In this document: one piece after another, positions 27,193 through 36,216 of the stretch
Layout of the letters: each line of letters starts with the position of its first letter
Position numbering within the stretch: position 1 is the first letter of the stretch
Assembly: GCA_964489645.1 (NCBI GenBank)
Contig: CAZAZT010000004.1
Span: forward strand, 4,185 to 68,184
Length of the DNA: 64,000 bases
Direction: 5' to 3'
Origin: JBEEPE01 sp964489645
GTDB taxonomy: Bacteria > Verrucomicrobiota > Verrucomicrobiia > Chthoniobacterales > Chthoniobacteraceae
Made by a program: the position numbers and the translations under genes
Notes under the pieces: model-generated
The model's database searches: none
What the model was told of the DNA's origin: nothing
The model's input: only the letters and a program-made list of their open reading frames with translations

Positions 27193-28580
27193 AGACGCAT
27201 TCTCAGCAGCAGATTGGGGATCCAGTCCCTCCGAGATCGAAGGTGCTTGTCATCGGCGCCGGAGAGAGCGGCGTGAGCGCTGCTCGGTTGCTGCTTGCGG
27301 AATCAGCGGATGTGACCTTGGCGGATTTCCAGGTGCATCCGGCGCACAGCAACGAAACGTTACGGGCGTTGGCAGAGGCCGGGGTTCGGCTCACGTTCGG
27401 ACCTGACTGTGTGCGGACCGAGGAAGTGGCTGATTTTGTGTATGCGGTGGTGAGTCCTGGCGTGGATTCCACGGTCGGGCCTGTGCGGGAGTTGGGCTTG
27501 GCGGGGTTGGCCATGGTGAGCGAGATCGAGCTGGCTTGGCTTCGAGCAGCGCGCCCTTGCGTGGCTGTGACCGGCACGAACGGGAAGACGACCACGACGC
27601 AGTTGATCGAGTTGATGCTGAATGCGTGTGGGAAGCGGACCCGAGCATCAGGGAATATCGGCCCCTCGATGAGTCGACAAATGTTGACGGGTGAGGAGTT
27701 GGACATTGATACGTTAGAGGTCTCTTCGTTCCAGTTGGAGACGATCCATCGCTTTCACCCGCATGGAGTGGTGTGGACCAACTTCGCAGAGGACCATCTG
27801 GACCGATATCCGTCGATGGATGCTTATCGAAGGGCCAAGTTGCGGATCTTTGAGAACCAAGGGGAAGGCGATTTTGCGGTGGTCAACCTCCGCGACGCGC
27901 TTCCGGGAATCCGCGCGGAAAGGATCACGTTCAGTGCGTACACGGGTGGTGGTGATTTTGAGCTCAAGGACGGAGCGATCCGCTATCGAGGGGAGCCGCT
28001 TCTGGCTGCGGGGAGCATCCGTTTGCGCGGTGCGCATAACGTCGAGAACATGATGGCGGCGCTCGGCGTTGGAGTGGGACTTGGTCTTGACCTTCGCGCG
28101 TGTGCTGAGGCGATTGCGACCTATCAGCCGCAACCGCATCGGTGTGAGCTGGTGGCTACGGTGAATGACGTGGAATATGTGAACGATTCGAAAGCGACGA
28201 ATCTGGACTCAGTGGAAAAGGCGTTGATGTCGGAGGTTCGGCCGGTCGTTCTGATCGCAGGGGGCAAGGACAAGGGATTTGGTTTTGGACCGCTGACAGA
28301 TCTGGTTTCCGCTCGATGCAGAGCGGCTGTTTTGATCGGGGAAATGGCTGAAAGGATCCGCGACGAGTGGTCGCCTCGGGTTGATTGTCATTCGGCGTCT
28401 TCGCTTCCCGATGCACTCGAGTTGGCGTCGCGATTGTCGTTTGCGGGTGACGTGGTGCTTCTCAGTCCGGGCACATCGTCTTTCGACATGTTCAAGAATT
28501 ATGCAGAACGCGGAGAGGTCTTCCGCGAGGAGGTTCGCAAGCTGGCAAAGCGAGCGGCCTTTGAAAACCAAGACCATTAA
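27189..28580 (+). CDS. murD: UDP-MurNAc-L-Ala:D-Glu ligase
   Basis: 463 residues from the ATG at 27189, which overlaps the mraY stop (ATGA). An in-frame GTG at 27018 lies deep in mraY and is rejected. The N-terminal dinucleotide-type fold is VLVIGAGESGVSAARLLL. The ATP loop is VAVTGTNGKTTTTQLIELML. Other landmarks are EVSSFQLETIHRFHP, NFAEDHLDRYPSMDAY, GAHNVENMMAALGV, YVNDSKATNLDSVEKAL and LLSPGTSSFDMFKNYAERG. It adds D-Glu to UDP-MurNAc-L-Ala in the cytoplasm. Confidence 0.97.
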   Translation: MKTHSQQQIGDPVPPRSKVLVIGAGESGVSAARLLLAESADVTLADFQVHPAHSNETLRALAEAGVRLTFGPDCVRTEEVADFVYAVVSPGVDSTVGPVRELGLAGLAMVSEIELAWLRAARPCVAVTGTNGKTTTTQLIELMLNACGKRTRASGNIGPSMSRQMLTGEELDIDTLEVSSFQLETIHRFHPHGVVWTNFAEDHLDRYPSMDAYRRAKLRIFENQGEGDFAVVNLRDALPGIRAERITFSAYTGGGDFELKDGAIRYRGEPLLAAGSIRLRGAHNVENMMAALGVGVGLGLDLRACAEAIATYQPQPHRCELVATVNDVEYVNDSKATNLDSVEKALMSEVRPVVLIAGGKDKGFGFGPLTDLVSARCRAAVLIGEMAERIRDEWSPRVDCHSASSLPDALELASRLSFAGDVVLLSPGTSSFDMFKNYAERGEVFREEVRKLAKRAAFENQDH

Positions 28581-28589
28581 CCATTGCTA

Positions 28590-29164
28590 ATGAGTATGAT
28601 GAAAATGCCCAAGTTGCCCAAGTTGACGAAGCGGTTGCAAGTGACGGCACGCACTTTGTCAGAAACGGGGAGTCCAGATTTCGCTCCCGCACAGCCCACG
28701 GCGAGGTTGGGGAGTGCCTTCATCCTTGCGTTCTCTTGTCACATCCTCCTCATTGCGGGGCTTTTCTCGTTCCACAAGATCAGGGCAGGGCGGCCCTCTG
28801 CGGAGAAAGTGGCGGTGAAAGCGGAGAAGCATGCAGAACTCAAACAAGGGGATAAGGCGGCTGTTCCAGCGGGAGGGGATCCATCGAAAACGACGGGAAC
28901 CTCGTCGGGAGACGCAACTGCAGCGGCAGCGCGGGCAGCGTTAGCCGCAGGTGGAGGTGCTGTTGCGGGAGGTGCAGCCGCGACAGCTTCGGGGGCGAGC
29001 ACGAGCAAGAGCGTCGCAACGACAACGGCTGCGGGCGAAAAACCCGATGCGGCCAAGGTTTCGTCCGCGAATACTTCGATCAAGGCGTCATCGAAAGCGT
29101 ATGACGTCAAGCCGGGGGACAATCCGGTGCGGATCGCGAAGACGTTGGGAGTCAAGCTGGAGGA
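28590..29164 (+). CDS. Membrane-anchored LysM protein within the dcw cluster, 3' end lost in gap
   Basis: 191 codons are visible from the ATG at 28590, 9 bp after murD. A basic cytoplasmic start (MSMMKMPKLPKLTKRLQ) leads to one membrane helix (GSAFILAFSCHILLIAGLF, about residues 42-62). An Ala/Ser/Gly/Lys-rich linker of about 100 residues follows, then the first half of a LysM domain (YDVKPGDNPVRIAKTLGV). LysM binds the glycan backbone of peptidoglycan, so the protein probably spans from membrane to wall in the periplasm. An apparent single frame running through the N run into ftsW (28584-30368) is an artefact of the gap. A divisome role is inferred from position only. Confidence 0.85.
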
Positions 29165-29264
29165 NNNNNNNNNNNNNNNNNNNNNNNNNNNNNNNNNNNN
29201 NNNNNNNNNNNNNNNNNNNNNNNNNNNNNNNNNNNNNNNNNNNNNNNNNNNNNNNNNNNNNNNN
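29165..29264. other. Scaffold gap, 100 N, between LysM gene and ftsW
   Basis: Exactly 100 N. At least half a LysM domain, a stop codon and the first membrane segment of FtsW are missing, which needs more than about 150 bp, so the true gap is larger than written. Confidence 0.95.
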
Positions 29265-30368
29265 GTGATCATGCTGGAGAGCACTGCGCAGTTTGCGCCG
29301 GAAGCTCACGGACATGGCGAGCGATTCATCCGTCAACAGATTGCGGTTCTGGTTCTGGGGATCTTCGTGGCTTGGGGCGTGTCGCGGGTGCCGTATCAGT
29401 GGTGGCTCAACAACTGTGCGTGGGTGTACATCATCGCGTGTGTCTTATTGGTATTGTGCTTTGTGCCGGGCATCGGAGCGAAAATCAATGGAGCGAGGCG
29501 CTGGATCCATTTAGGCGTCGTGACGCCGCAGCCGTCGGAGTTCGGCAAGTTCGCTGCCATCTGTGCGGTGGTTTATTACCTGTCATTGAAGGACGAGTAT
29601 GTGAACGGGTTCTACACGGGGTTTGTGAGAACCTATTTCTGCATCTCGCCGATTCTCATTTTGATCGTGTGCGAAGTGGATATCGGTACCACCGCACTGA
29701 TCTGCGCGACCACCGCAGCGATTCTGGTGTGCGCAGGGGCGCGATGGTCCCATGTGGCTGCGATTGTCCTCTCGGGGGTGTTGGCGATTGGGGCGATGTT
29801 GTTGTTGGTTCCAGAGCGCATGGGGCGAATGATGGCGTTCCTTCATCCTGAGCTTCATGAGAAGGATGCGTATCAGGCACAGCAGGGTCTGATCGCGATG
29901 GGCTCTGGAGGGGTGACGGGTGTCGGATTGGGTAATGGGTGCCAGAAAATGTCCTATCTGCCTTATGCCCACACGGATTTCATCTTCCCTGTGGTTGGCG
30001 AGGAATGTGGATTGATCGGGACGTTAAGTGTTGTGTTGTGCTTTTTCGTGCTGGTTTGTGCTGGTTTGGCGATCTCTGTGAGGGCCCGAGACCGTGCGGG
30101 TTACCTGTTGGGTATCGGGATGACTTGCCTGATCGGGATCCAAGCGTTGGTCAATCTGGGCGTGACCACCGAGCTTCTTCCGAACAAAGGCATGCCGCTG
30201 CCGTTCATCTCCTATGGAAGCAGCAACCTGCTGATGATCAGTATTTTCATCGGAGTGCTCTTGTCGATCAACCGGCATGGGTTCACCCGACGTGAGGAAC
30301 GGGAAGCGTGGAGCATGTACCTCAGGCGGCGCAGCATTCGGACACCGAGGAGCTTCTCGAAACCATGA
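29265..30368 (+). CDS. ftsW: SEDS glycosyltransferase FtsW, N-terminus in gap
   Basis: 367 codons are visible, beginning after the gap at VIMLESTAQ, the end of the first membrane segment; about 25-40 residues are missing. It is a polytopic membrane protein with SEDS motifs: GARRWIHLGVVTPQPSEFGK, GVGLGNGCQKMSYLPYAHTD followed by FIFPVVGEECGL, and NLGVTTELLPNKGMPLPFIS YGSSNLL near the end. FtsW polymerises lipid II at the septum and works as a complex with FtsI, encoded seven genes upstream. Choice of FtsW over RodA is by operon context. Overlaps murG by 4 bp. Confidence 0.95.
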   Translation: MIMLESTAQFAPEAHGHGERFIRQQIAVLVLGIFVAWGVSRVPYQWWLNNCAWVYIIACVLLVLCFVPGIGAKINGARRWIHLGVVTPQPSEFGKFAAICAVVYYLSLKDEYVNGFYTGFVRTYFCISPILILIVCEVDIGTTALICATTAAILVCAGARWSHVAAIVLSGVLAIGAMLLLVPERMGRMMAFLHPELHEKDAYQAQQGLIAMGSGGVTGVGLGNGCQKMSYLPYAHTDFIFPVVGEECGLIGTLSVVLCFFVLVCAGLAISVRARDRAGYLLGIGMTCLIGIQALVNLGVTTELLPNKGMPLPFISYGSSNLLMISIFIGVLLSINRHGFTRREEREAWSMYLRRRSIRTPRSFSKP

Positions 30369-31501
30369 GCGCTATCCCCCCAAAGGTTGTCATTGCTGCG
30401 GGTGGAACGGGTGGGCACTTGTTTCCCGGATTGGCCGTAGGCGAGGTGCTGGTGCAGCGAGGCTGGGAGGTGTTGGTACTGACCTCTGAAAAGGCGATCG
30501 ATCGCGTGGCGACCGAGGGGCGGCATGAGTTTCGAATCGAGCGTCTGCCTGCGACTGGGATGCCGCGATTGTTCTCTCCCAGGATGATCGTGTTCTTGGT
30601 GCGGCTGGTGGTGGCCCTTTGGGCATGTGTCGCATTGTATCGTCGGTTCCGGCCGGATGCGGTTTTAGCCATGGGAGGCTTCACATCGACTGCACCGATC
30701 ATTGCTGCTTGGATTTGTGGAATCCCAGCGGCTGTCCATGAATCCAATGTGATGCCGGGAAAAGCGAACCGGTTGAACGCTCGGTTTTGTCAGCGCGTCC
30801 TTGTGGGATTCAACGAGGCGAAGGTTCGTTTTGGTGGATCTGTGGAGCATCTGGTCGAGGTCGTTGGGACTCCGGTCCGGAAGACGTTGGCAGGGGCGAT
30901 GAACCGAGCCCGTGCATGCGAGTTGTTCGGCTTCGACCCCGAAAAGCCGGTGGTGCTGGTGATGGGGGGAAGTCAGGGGGCCCAGGGATTGAATCGTGCG
31001 GTTGCAGCGGCATTGCCGAGAATTGCGCATGGGGACCTGCGTGTGCAGTTCCTCCATCTTTCGGGGCCTGATGACGAGGTGTTGCTGCGATCGCTTTATG
31101 CGACGGAGAGCATCGTTGCCAAGGTGCAGCCGTTCTGCCGCGAAATGGAGGCAGCTTATGGGTCCTGTGACGTTGTCGTGATGCGTTCTGGCGCTGCGAG
31201 TTTGACCGAGGTTGCGTGGCTTGGATTGCCTTCGATTCTCATCCCCTTGCCAACAGCGGCGGATGATCACCAAACCTTGAATGCGAAAGTTTTCGAAAGG
31301 TCTGGAGCGGCGGTGCTTTTGAAGCAGGAGGAACTCGGGGATGGAAAGGTCCTTTCCAACGTTTTGATGGATGTGCTTCGTGTTCAGGCGAAGCGGTCGG
31401 AGATGGCGCAGAGAGCAGCGGGATTGGCGGTGCGGGATTCCGCGGAGCAGGTGGCAGCGGTCATGGAGGATCTGCGGTTGAAGGGGAGGGCTGCGGTATG
31501 A
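30365..31501 (+). CDS. murG: UDP-GlcNAc:lipid I GlcNAc transferase
   Basis: 378 residues from the ATG at 30365 overlapping the ftsW stop (ATGA); an upstream in-frame ATG at 30308 lies within ftsW and would add a tail before the conserved start. GT28 motifs are IAAGGTGGHLFPGLAVGEVL, AMGGFTSTAPIIAAW, VHESNVMPGKANRLNARF, VLVMGGSQGAQGLNRAV, MRSGAASLTEVAWLGLPSIL and PLPTAADDHQTLNAKVFE. It converts lipid I to lipid II at the inner membrane face. The stop overlaps the murC-murB start by 4 bp. Confidence 0.97.
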   Translation: MSAIPPKVVIAAGGTGGHLFPGLAVGEVLVQRGWEVLVLTSEKAIDRVATEGRHEFRIERLPATGMPRLFSPRMIVFLVRLVVALWACVALYRRFRPDAVLAMGGFTSTAPIIAAWICGIPAAVHESNVMPGKANRLNARFCQRVLVGFNEAKVRFGGSVEHLVEVVGTPVRKTLAGAMNRARACELFGFDPEKPVVLVMGGSQGAQGLNRAVAAALPRIAHGDLRVQFLHLSGPDDEVLLRSLYATESIVAKVQPFCREMEAAYGSCDVVVMRSGAASLTEVAWLGLPSILIPLPTAADDHQTLNAKVFERSGAAVLLKQEELGDGKVLSNVLMDVLRVQAKRSEMAQRAAGLAVRDSAEQVAAVMEDLRLKGRAAV

Positions 31502-33804
31502 CATTGGCCGCCGTTCGAGCGTTCGGAGAATCACTGCTGGATGGGACTTTACGGATCCATCTTATCGGGGTTGCAGGATCTGGCATGAGTGGGATTGCGG
31601 GACTGCTGTTGGCATTGGGCCATCGGGTGTCCGGATCAGATAAGGTGGAGAACCAGGAGGTTCGGCGCTTGGTTGAGCAAGGTCTGCGGTTCAAACGTCC
31701 AGCGGATGGATCGGATGTGGAGGCCGCGGAGTTGGTCATCCACTCTTCGGCGATCCGTGAGAACCACCCGGACGTGTTGGTTGCGAGGCGAATGGGGATT
31801 CCGATGTATCGACGTGCGGAGGCGCTGGCAGCGCTGTTGGGTTCGCGCAAAGGGATCGTGGTCTCTGGGATGCATGGGAAGACGACGACGTCTTCACTGT
31901 TGAGTCATGTGCTTCGGGATGCGGGAGTGCGACCTTCGCACTATGTGGGAGCGGAGATCCCGATTCTCGGGACGAATTCGCATTGGGATGAGGAGGGCGA
32001 GTATTTTGTAGCTGAAGGGGACGAAAGCGATGGAACGCTTGCCCTGTACTCACCGGAACATTCGATCGTGTTGAACATCGAGGAGGAGCACCTCGATCAC
32101 TACGCGAATTTGGCGGAGATCGAAGAGGTGTACGGTCGTTTGGTGAGACAAACGCGGGGCAGCGTGGTGTATTGCGCCGATGACGTGAATGCTTCCCGAG
32201 TGTGCGGGGCTCATTCGGGCGCCGTTTCGTATGGAGAGTCAGCGGGGGCCACTTACCGGTTTGATGCCCTCCATTTGAAAGATTTTCAGAGCCATTTCAG
32301 GGTCCTGAAACGGGGTGAACCTTTGGGTGCTGCGGTCTTGAACATTCCCGGACGGCATAACGTGTTGAACGCGATGGCGGTGATTGCAGTGGCTGACATC
32401 ATCGGAGTGCCGTTTGATCGCATCGCTTCTGCGTTGGAAACATTCCGAGGAGCACGGCGTCGTTTTGAGATCCGCCATCGATCTGAGCGTGTGATGATCG
32501 TGGATGATTATGGACACCATCCGACGGAGGTCCGAGCCACGTTGACCGCTGCGGCGAACACGGGACGTTCGCGCGTCCTGGCGCTTTTTCAGCCGCACCG
32601 GTTCACGCGAACGGCGGCGTTGGCCAGCGAGTTTGGGGAATGCTTTTTCCCCGCGGAGCGTGTGTGGATCTCGCAGATTTATGCCGCGAGTGAGACGCCG
32701 ATGGAGGGTGTCTCGGGGGCCTTGATTGCGGGTTCAGCAGAGCGTGCGGGACATGAGGGTGTGCGGTATGTGGGAGATCGTTGGGATGCGATGCGGGAAC
32801 TCGGGCGAGAGGTTCGCACTGGAGATTGCGTCGTCGTGATGGGGGCGGGGAACATCTCGGAACAGGCGACCGCCTTGGCCCGGGATATCAGTGTGCTCGA
32901 AAAGTTGCAGGCAGCTATGGGGCAGGGGGTAGCACGACTTTACGAACCGATGAGCAAGCATACCACTCTCCGGGTGGGAGGGCCGGCTCAGTGGTGGTTG
33001 GAGCCTGAATCGGAGGAGGGATTTGCGGCAGTTGTGCGGTTTTGCGCGGAGACGGGATTGTCTCTCACGGTGGTGGGACGGGGATCCAATCTTTTGGTGC
33101 GGGATGGCGGTATCCACGGAGTGGTGGTCAGTCTCAATCGGGGTGATTTTCGGCAGGTCAGCGTTCAGGGTTCGTTCTTGGTGGCTGGTGCTGGGGTGAA
33201 GCAGAAGGAGTTGGCGCATGCAGCACGAGACGGTGGGGTGGGAGGGTTCGAGTGGTTCGAGGGGATTCCGGGCAATGTCGGCGGTGCGGTGCGAATGAAC
33301 GCTGGCGCGATGGGGGGAGAGACTTTCAAGCATGTGGTTTCGATCCGGTATGTGGATGCTGCTGGGGAGTTTCATACGGTGACGCCCGAGCAGATCGAAG
33401 TGGGGTATCGAAGTGTTCCATTCTTTCGCGAGCGCTACGTCGTTTCTGTGACCTTCGCGGCGCCAACGGGGGACCGACAGGAGATTGCCAAGCGGTTGGA
33501 GGAATCGATGACCAAGCGAAGGTCGACGCAGCCGCGTGAATCGAGTGCAGGATGCTTTTTCAAAAATCCAGCGGGGATCCCAGCGGGTCGGTTGATCGAG
33601 GAGTTGGGTTTGAAGGGAATGTCCGTCGGGGATGCGAAGGTCTCCGAAATCCATGGGAATTTTTTGGTGAATGCGGGCGACGCGCGCGCTTCGGATTTCT
33701 TGGAGCTCATCGAGCGTGTGCGAGATGTGGCGAAGCAAAAGCGGGGGGTCGAGTTGGAGACGGAAGTCCAGATCTTGGGAGAGGCTGGTTCTACCGCTGA
33801 ATGA
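31498..33804 (+). CDS. murCB: MurC-MurB fusion (UDP-MurNAc:L-Ala ligase plus UDP-GlcNAc-enolpyruvate reductase)
   Basis: 768 residues in one frame. MurC occupies about residues 1-470 (HLIGVAGSGMSGIAGLLLAL; ATP loop GMHGKTTTSSLLSHVL; AEGDESDGTLALY; NIEEEHLDHYANL; DDYGHHPTEVRATL; FQPHRFTRTAAL). MurB follows from about 477 (HTTLRVGGPAQWWLEPES; VVGRGSNLLVRDGG; EGIPGNVGGAVRMNAGAMGG; YRSVPFFRE; ESSAGCFFKNPAG; KVSEIHGNFLVNAGDA). The enzymes supply consecutive steps, MurB making UDP-MurNAc for MurC. In the MurB part the proton-donor position, Ser in the E. coli enzyme, reads Cys (AGCFFKNP). Starts in an ATGA overlap with murG; ddl follows 9 bp later. Confidence 0.96.
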   Translation: MTLAAVRAFGESLLDGTLRIHLIGVAGSGMSGIAGLLLALGHRVSGSDKVENQEVRRLVEQGLRFKRPADGSDVEAAELVIHSSAIRENHPDVLVARRMGIPMYRRAEALAALLGSRKGIVVSGMHGKTTTSSLLSHVLRDAGVRPSHYVGAEIPILGTNSHWDEEGEYFVAEGDESDGTLALYSPEHSIVLNIEEEHLDHYANLAEIEEVYGRLVRQTRGSVVYCADDVNASRVCGAHSGAVSYGESAGATYRFDALHLKDFQSHFRVLKRGEPLGAAVLNIPGRHNVLNAMAVIAVADIIGVPFDRIASALETFRGARRRFEIRHRSERVMIVDDYGHHPTEVRATLTAAANTGRSRVLALFQPHRFTRTAALASEFGECFFPAERVWISQIYAASETPMEGVSGALIAGSAERAGHEGVRYVGDRWDAMRELGREVRTGDCVVVMGAGNISEQATALARDISVLEKLQAAMGQGVARLYEPMSKHTTLRVGGPAQWWLEPESEEGFAAVVRFCAETGLSLTVVGRGSNLLVRDGGIHGVVVSLNRGDFRQVSVQGSFLVAGAGVKQKELAHAARDGGVGGFEWFEGIPGNVGGAVRMNAGAMGGETFKHVVSIRYVDAAGEFHTVTPEQIEVGYRSVPFFRERYVVSVTFAAPTGDRQEIAKRLEESMTKRRSTQPRESSAGCFFKNPAGIPAGRLIEELGLKGMSVGDAKVSEIHGNFLVNAGDARASDFLELIERVRDVAKQKRGVELETEVQILGEAGSTAE

Positions 33805-33813
33805 TTTGAATCG

Positions 33814-34743
33814 ATGAACCACGAAACAGCAGATTTGAACGGTCAGAAAATCGCGGTGCTTATGGGAGGCCCGGGCTCGGAGCGACTTGTCTCCATGGCG
33901 TCTGGAAAGGGGGTTCTGGAGGCGCTGCTGTCCCTCGGACTGAACGCGTACGGCGTCGAGGTCTCCGGGGATGAATTCGCTCTCTTGGAGGGCACTGGGC
34001 TCGCCTTCAATGTGATTCACGGCACCTACGGCGAGGATGGCGGGGTGCAGGCGGAGCTGGAGCGGAGAGGGGTTCGGTACACCGGCGAGGGCGTGGAAGA
34101 GAGCCGGATCGCGATCGACAAGATCCGATCGAAGGAATGTTTCGTGAGGCATGGAGTGCCGACGCCGGCATTTGAGGTCATCCGGGCGGGCAGTCGGCCA
34201 AGCATCGAGATTCCACTGGTTCTCAAAGCACCGAAAGAGGGTTCGAGTGTCGGGATTTACATTGTCCGAGAACCTTCCGAACTGGAGCCAGCGTTGGAAG
34301 CCGTCGCACGATATTCCGACACGATTCTTGTGGAGGAGTTTGTTGAGGGAAGGGAGCTGACGGTTGGGATCCTCGGTGACGAACCGCTTCCCGTCATCGA
34401 GATCCGAGCTCGGACCGACTTCTATAACTTCGAGAACAAGTACCCGTTCTTGAATCCCAAGGCTGCGGGGGCTGACCATCTCTGTCCGGCGCCACTCGAG
34501 GTGGAGGTTGAAAAAGTGGTGCGAGACACCGCATTACGGGCCCACCGAGCGTTGGGGTTGCGGGTGTATTCGCGGGTGGATTTGCTTTTGAAAGAGGACG
34601 GTTCAGTGTATGTTTTAGAGGTCAATACGATCCCAGGGATGACGCCATCGAGTTTGCTACCCGAGGCGGCAGGAGCGGTGGGGATCAGCTACGCCCAGCT
34701 GTGTCGGACCGTCATTGAGCTATCGCTTTCCAGAAAATCATAG
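33814..34743 (+). CDS. ddl: D-alanine--D-alanine ligase
   Basis: 309 residues, ATP-grasp family. Motifs are KIAVLMGGPGSERLVSMASG at the N-terminus, NVIHGTYGEDGGVQAELE with the GxxGEDG signature, VLKAPKEGSSVGIYIV, ILVEEFVEGRELTVGIL and the metal-binding end LEVNTIPGMTPSSLLPEAAG. It makes the D-Ala-D-Ala used by MurF. The common GGxSxEREVS motif is slightly changed to GGPGSERLVS. It stands alone and is not fused to murC, unlike in chlamydiae. ftsQ follows 12 bp later. Confidence 0.97.
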   Translation: MNHETADLNGQKIAVLMGGPGSERLVSMASGKGVLEALLSLGLNAYGVEVSGDEFALLEGTGLAFNVIHGTYGEDGGVQAELERRGVRYTGEGVEESRIAIDKIRSKECFVRHGVPTPAFEVIRAGSRPSIEIPLVLKAPKEGSSVGIYIVREPSELEPALEAVARYSDTILVEEFVEGRELTVGILGDEPLPVIEIRARTDFYNFENKYPFLNPKAAGADHLCPAPLEVEVEKVVRDTALRAHRALGLRVYSRVDLLLKEDGSVYVLEVNTIPGMTPSSLLPEAAGAVGISYAQLCRTVIELSLSRKS

Positions 34744-34755
34744 AAATATAAACCA

Positions 34756-36216
34756 ATGGCTCTTAGCACTTTCCGGAATCAGCGGGTCAAGCTTCGGTTT
34801 TCCCGTGCCTATGGGAACTCTTCGCCGCTGGCTGTTCCCGTTGAGAGGAACCGACAAGGGTTCAAGGTAACGCGCAGAGGGGTTTTCGTGTTCCTGAAGT
34901 TGATGCTGGCGCTGGTTGGAACCGCGGGACTGGCATGGGGTTCGCATCACGTATGCAAGAACTATATCTGGGGAGGGGATCGCTTTACGGTCAAAGAGAT
35001 CAGGGTTGCGACTGACGGGGAACTGACGCGGCCGGAGATTTTGGCTCGAGCGGGGTTGAAGGAGGGAGTCCGGATTTTTGATGTGAACCTTTCGGAAGCT
35101 CGAAAAGGTTTGGAGGAGGTGAGCCAAGTGGAAACGGTGGAAGTGGAACGGTTTCTACCCTCCACGGTGGTGGTGCGATTGACGGAACGGAAGCCCGTTG
35201 CGTGGATTCTCGAGGGGGCAGAGACGGATCCCTCGAAAGCCAGCCGCGCGTACGTGGTCGATGCGAAAGGATGGGTGATGCCGCAGCGAAAAGTCTCGAT
35301 GCAGCTTCGGTATCTGCCGGTCATCAATGGGGCGCATGATCTTTTTGACAACTTGGCACCAGGCCAGCGAGCGGGAGGGTATGAAATCCAGGCGGCGATA
35401 CGTTTGCTCACGTCAAGTGAGGCAATCGCTCGGTTTCGCCCGCGTGTGATCGATCTGTCGAAAGGATTTTGTATGGAGGTCACAGACCTCACTCGAACGA
35501 AGTACACCTTCGGGTTTGAGCGAATGGATGAGCAGTTGGGACGTATGCAACAGGTGATGTCGCACACGGAACATTCCGGGAAAGAGGTTGCATCCGTGAA
35601 TTTGATGTACGCCAAGCAGATCCCTGTGGTGTTCGGAGGCCTCATCAGTGCTTCGAGGGCCGAAGATAGGTCAGAGAAAGTTTCCAAGAGCAGCGTGACA
35701 GCCCAAGCTGCGGCAGACGTCAGTTCCAGTGGTCAAAAATCGACTGCTGCCGTCCGAGGCGCTTCTGTTCAGTCCGCTCCGGTTCCGACGACTCGACCGA
35801 CGCTGCCTGCGATTCCGATCGCATCTGCTGGGGGCACGTGGGGTGGAGCGTCCGGTCTAGCAGGTTCCAAGGCGATCAGTGCGACCAGGGCGGGTGGAAA
35901 TCTGCCGGCGGCGAGTGTTCAGGTCCCGAAAAAAGCGGTTGCTGAGGCGATCCCCCAGAAGTTGGGGAATCAAAAGGTCGCACAAACGGCTGGCGCGGGA
36001 GGAAACGGTTCCAAGGGGGTGACGAGGACGGTGCCCGCGACACGAAATGTGACCACTCCTTCTTCGGTCGTTCCGAAGGCGACAGCAGTACCCGTCTCGT
36101 TGAAGAAGGATAGCGGCGGGGACGGTGGGAGTTCGAGGGGCGGTGTTATGCCGACGAAGACCGGTCTCCAGGTGCCGTCAGAAGGGATTCGCAAACTGTT
36201 CAACCGAAATGGCTAA
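34756..36216 (+). CDS. ftsQ: Divisome protein FtsQ with long low-complexity C-terminal tail
   Basis: 486 residues; FtsQ/DivIB is usually 250-300. A basic cytoplasmic segment and one membrane helix (FVFLKLMLALVGTAGLAWGS, about residues 52-71) lead to a POTRA domain (FTVKEIRVATDGELTRPEIL; VNLSEARKGLEEVSQVETVE) and the FtsQ beta domain (VVRLTERKPVAWILEG; AYVVDAKGWVMPQR; YLPVINGAHDLF). The last about 180 residues are rich in Ala, Ser, Thr, Val, Gly and Pro with repeated PATR / VPTTRP / SVVPKATAVPV-like phrases and look disordered in the periplasm. Family identity is supported by position just before ftsA. It overlaps ftsA by 8 bp. Confidence 0.92.
   Translation: MALSTFRNQRVKLRFSRAYGNSSPLAVPVERNRQGFKVTRRGVFVFLKLMLALVGTAGLAWGSHHVCKNYIWGGDRFTVKEIRVATDGELTRPEILARAGLKEGVRIFDVNLSEARKGLEEVSQVETVEVERFLPSTVVVRLTERKPVAWILEGAETDPSKASRAYVVDAKGWVMPQRKVSMQLRYLPVINGAHDLFDNLAPGQRAGGYEIQAAIRLLTSSEAIARFRPRVIDLSKGFCMEVTDLTRTKYTFGFERMDEQLGRMQQVMSHTEHSGKEVASVNLMYAKQIPVVFGGLISASRAEDRSEKVSKSSVTAQAAADVSSSGQKSTAAVRGASVQSAPVPTTRPTLPAIPIASAGGTWGGASGLAGSKAISATRAGGNLPAASVQVPKKAVAEAIPQKLGNQKVAQTAGAGGNGSKGVTRTVPATRNVTTPSSVVPKATAVPVSLKKDSGGDGGSSRGGVMPTKTGLQVPSEGIRKLFNRNG

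Noticed and set aside
28584..30368. A single LysM-FtsW fusion protein
   Set aside because: The only link is 100 placeholder N; half a LysM domain and the FtsW start are missing, so two separate genes are far more likely.
32734..34479. 581-codon minus-strand frame across murC-murB and ddl
   Set aside because: A GC-rich shadow frame; it crosses two real genes on the other strand and its product is Arg/His/Pro/Ser-rich without family features. The same holds for minus-strand frames at 12596-14173, 53574-55274 and 11147-12547.
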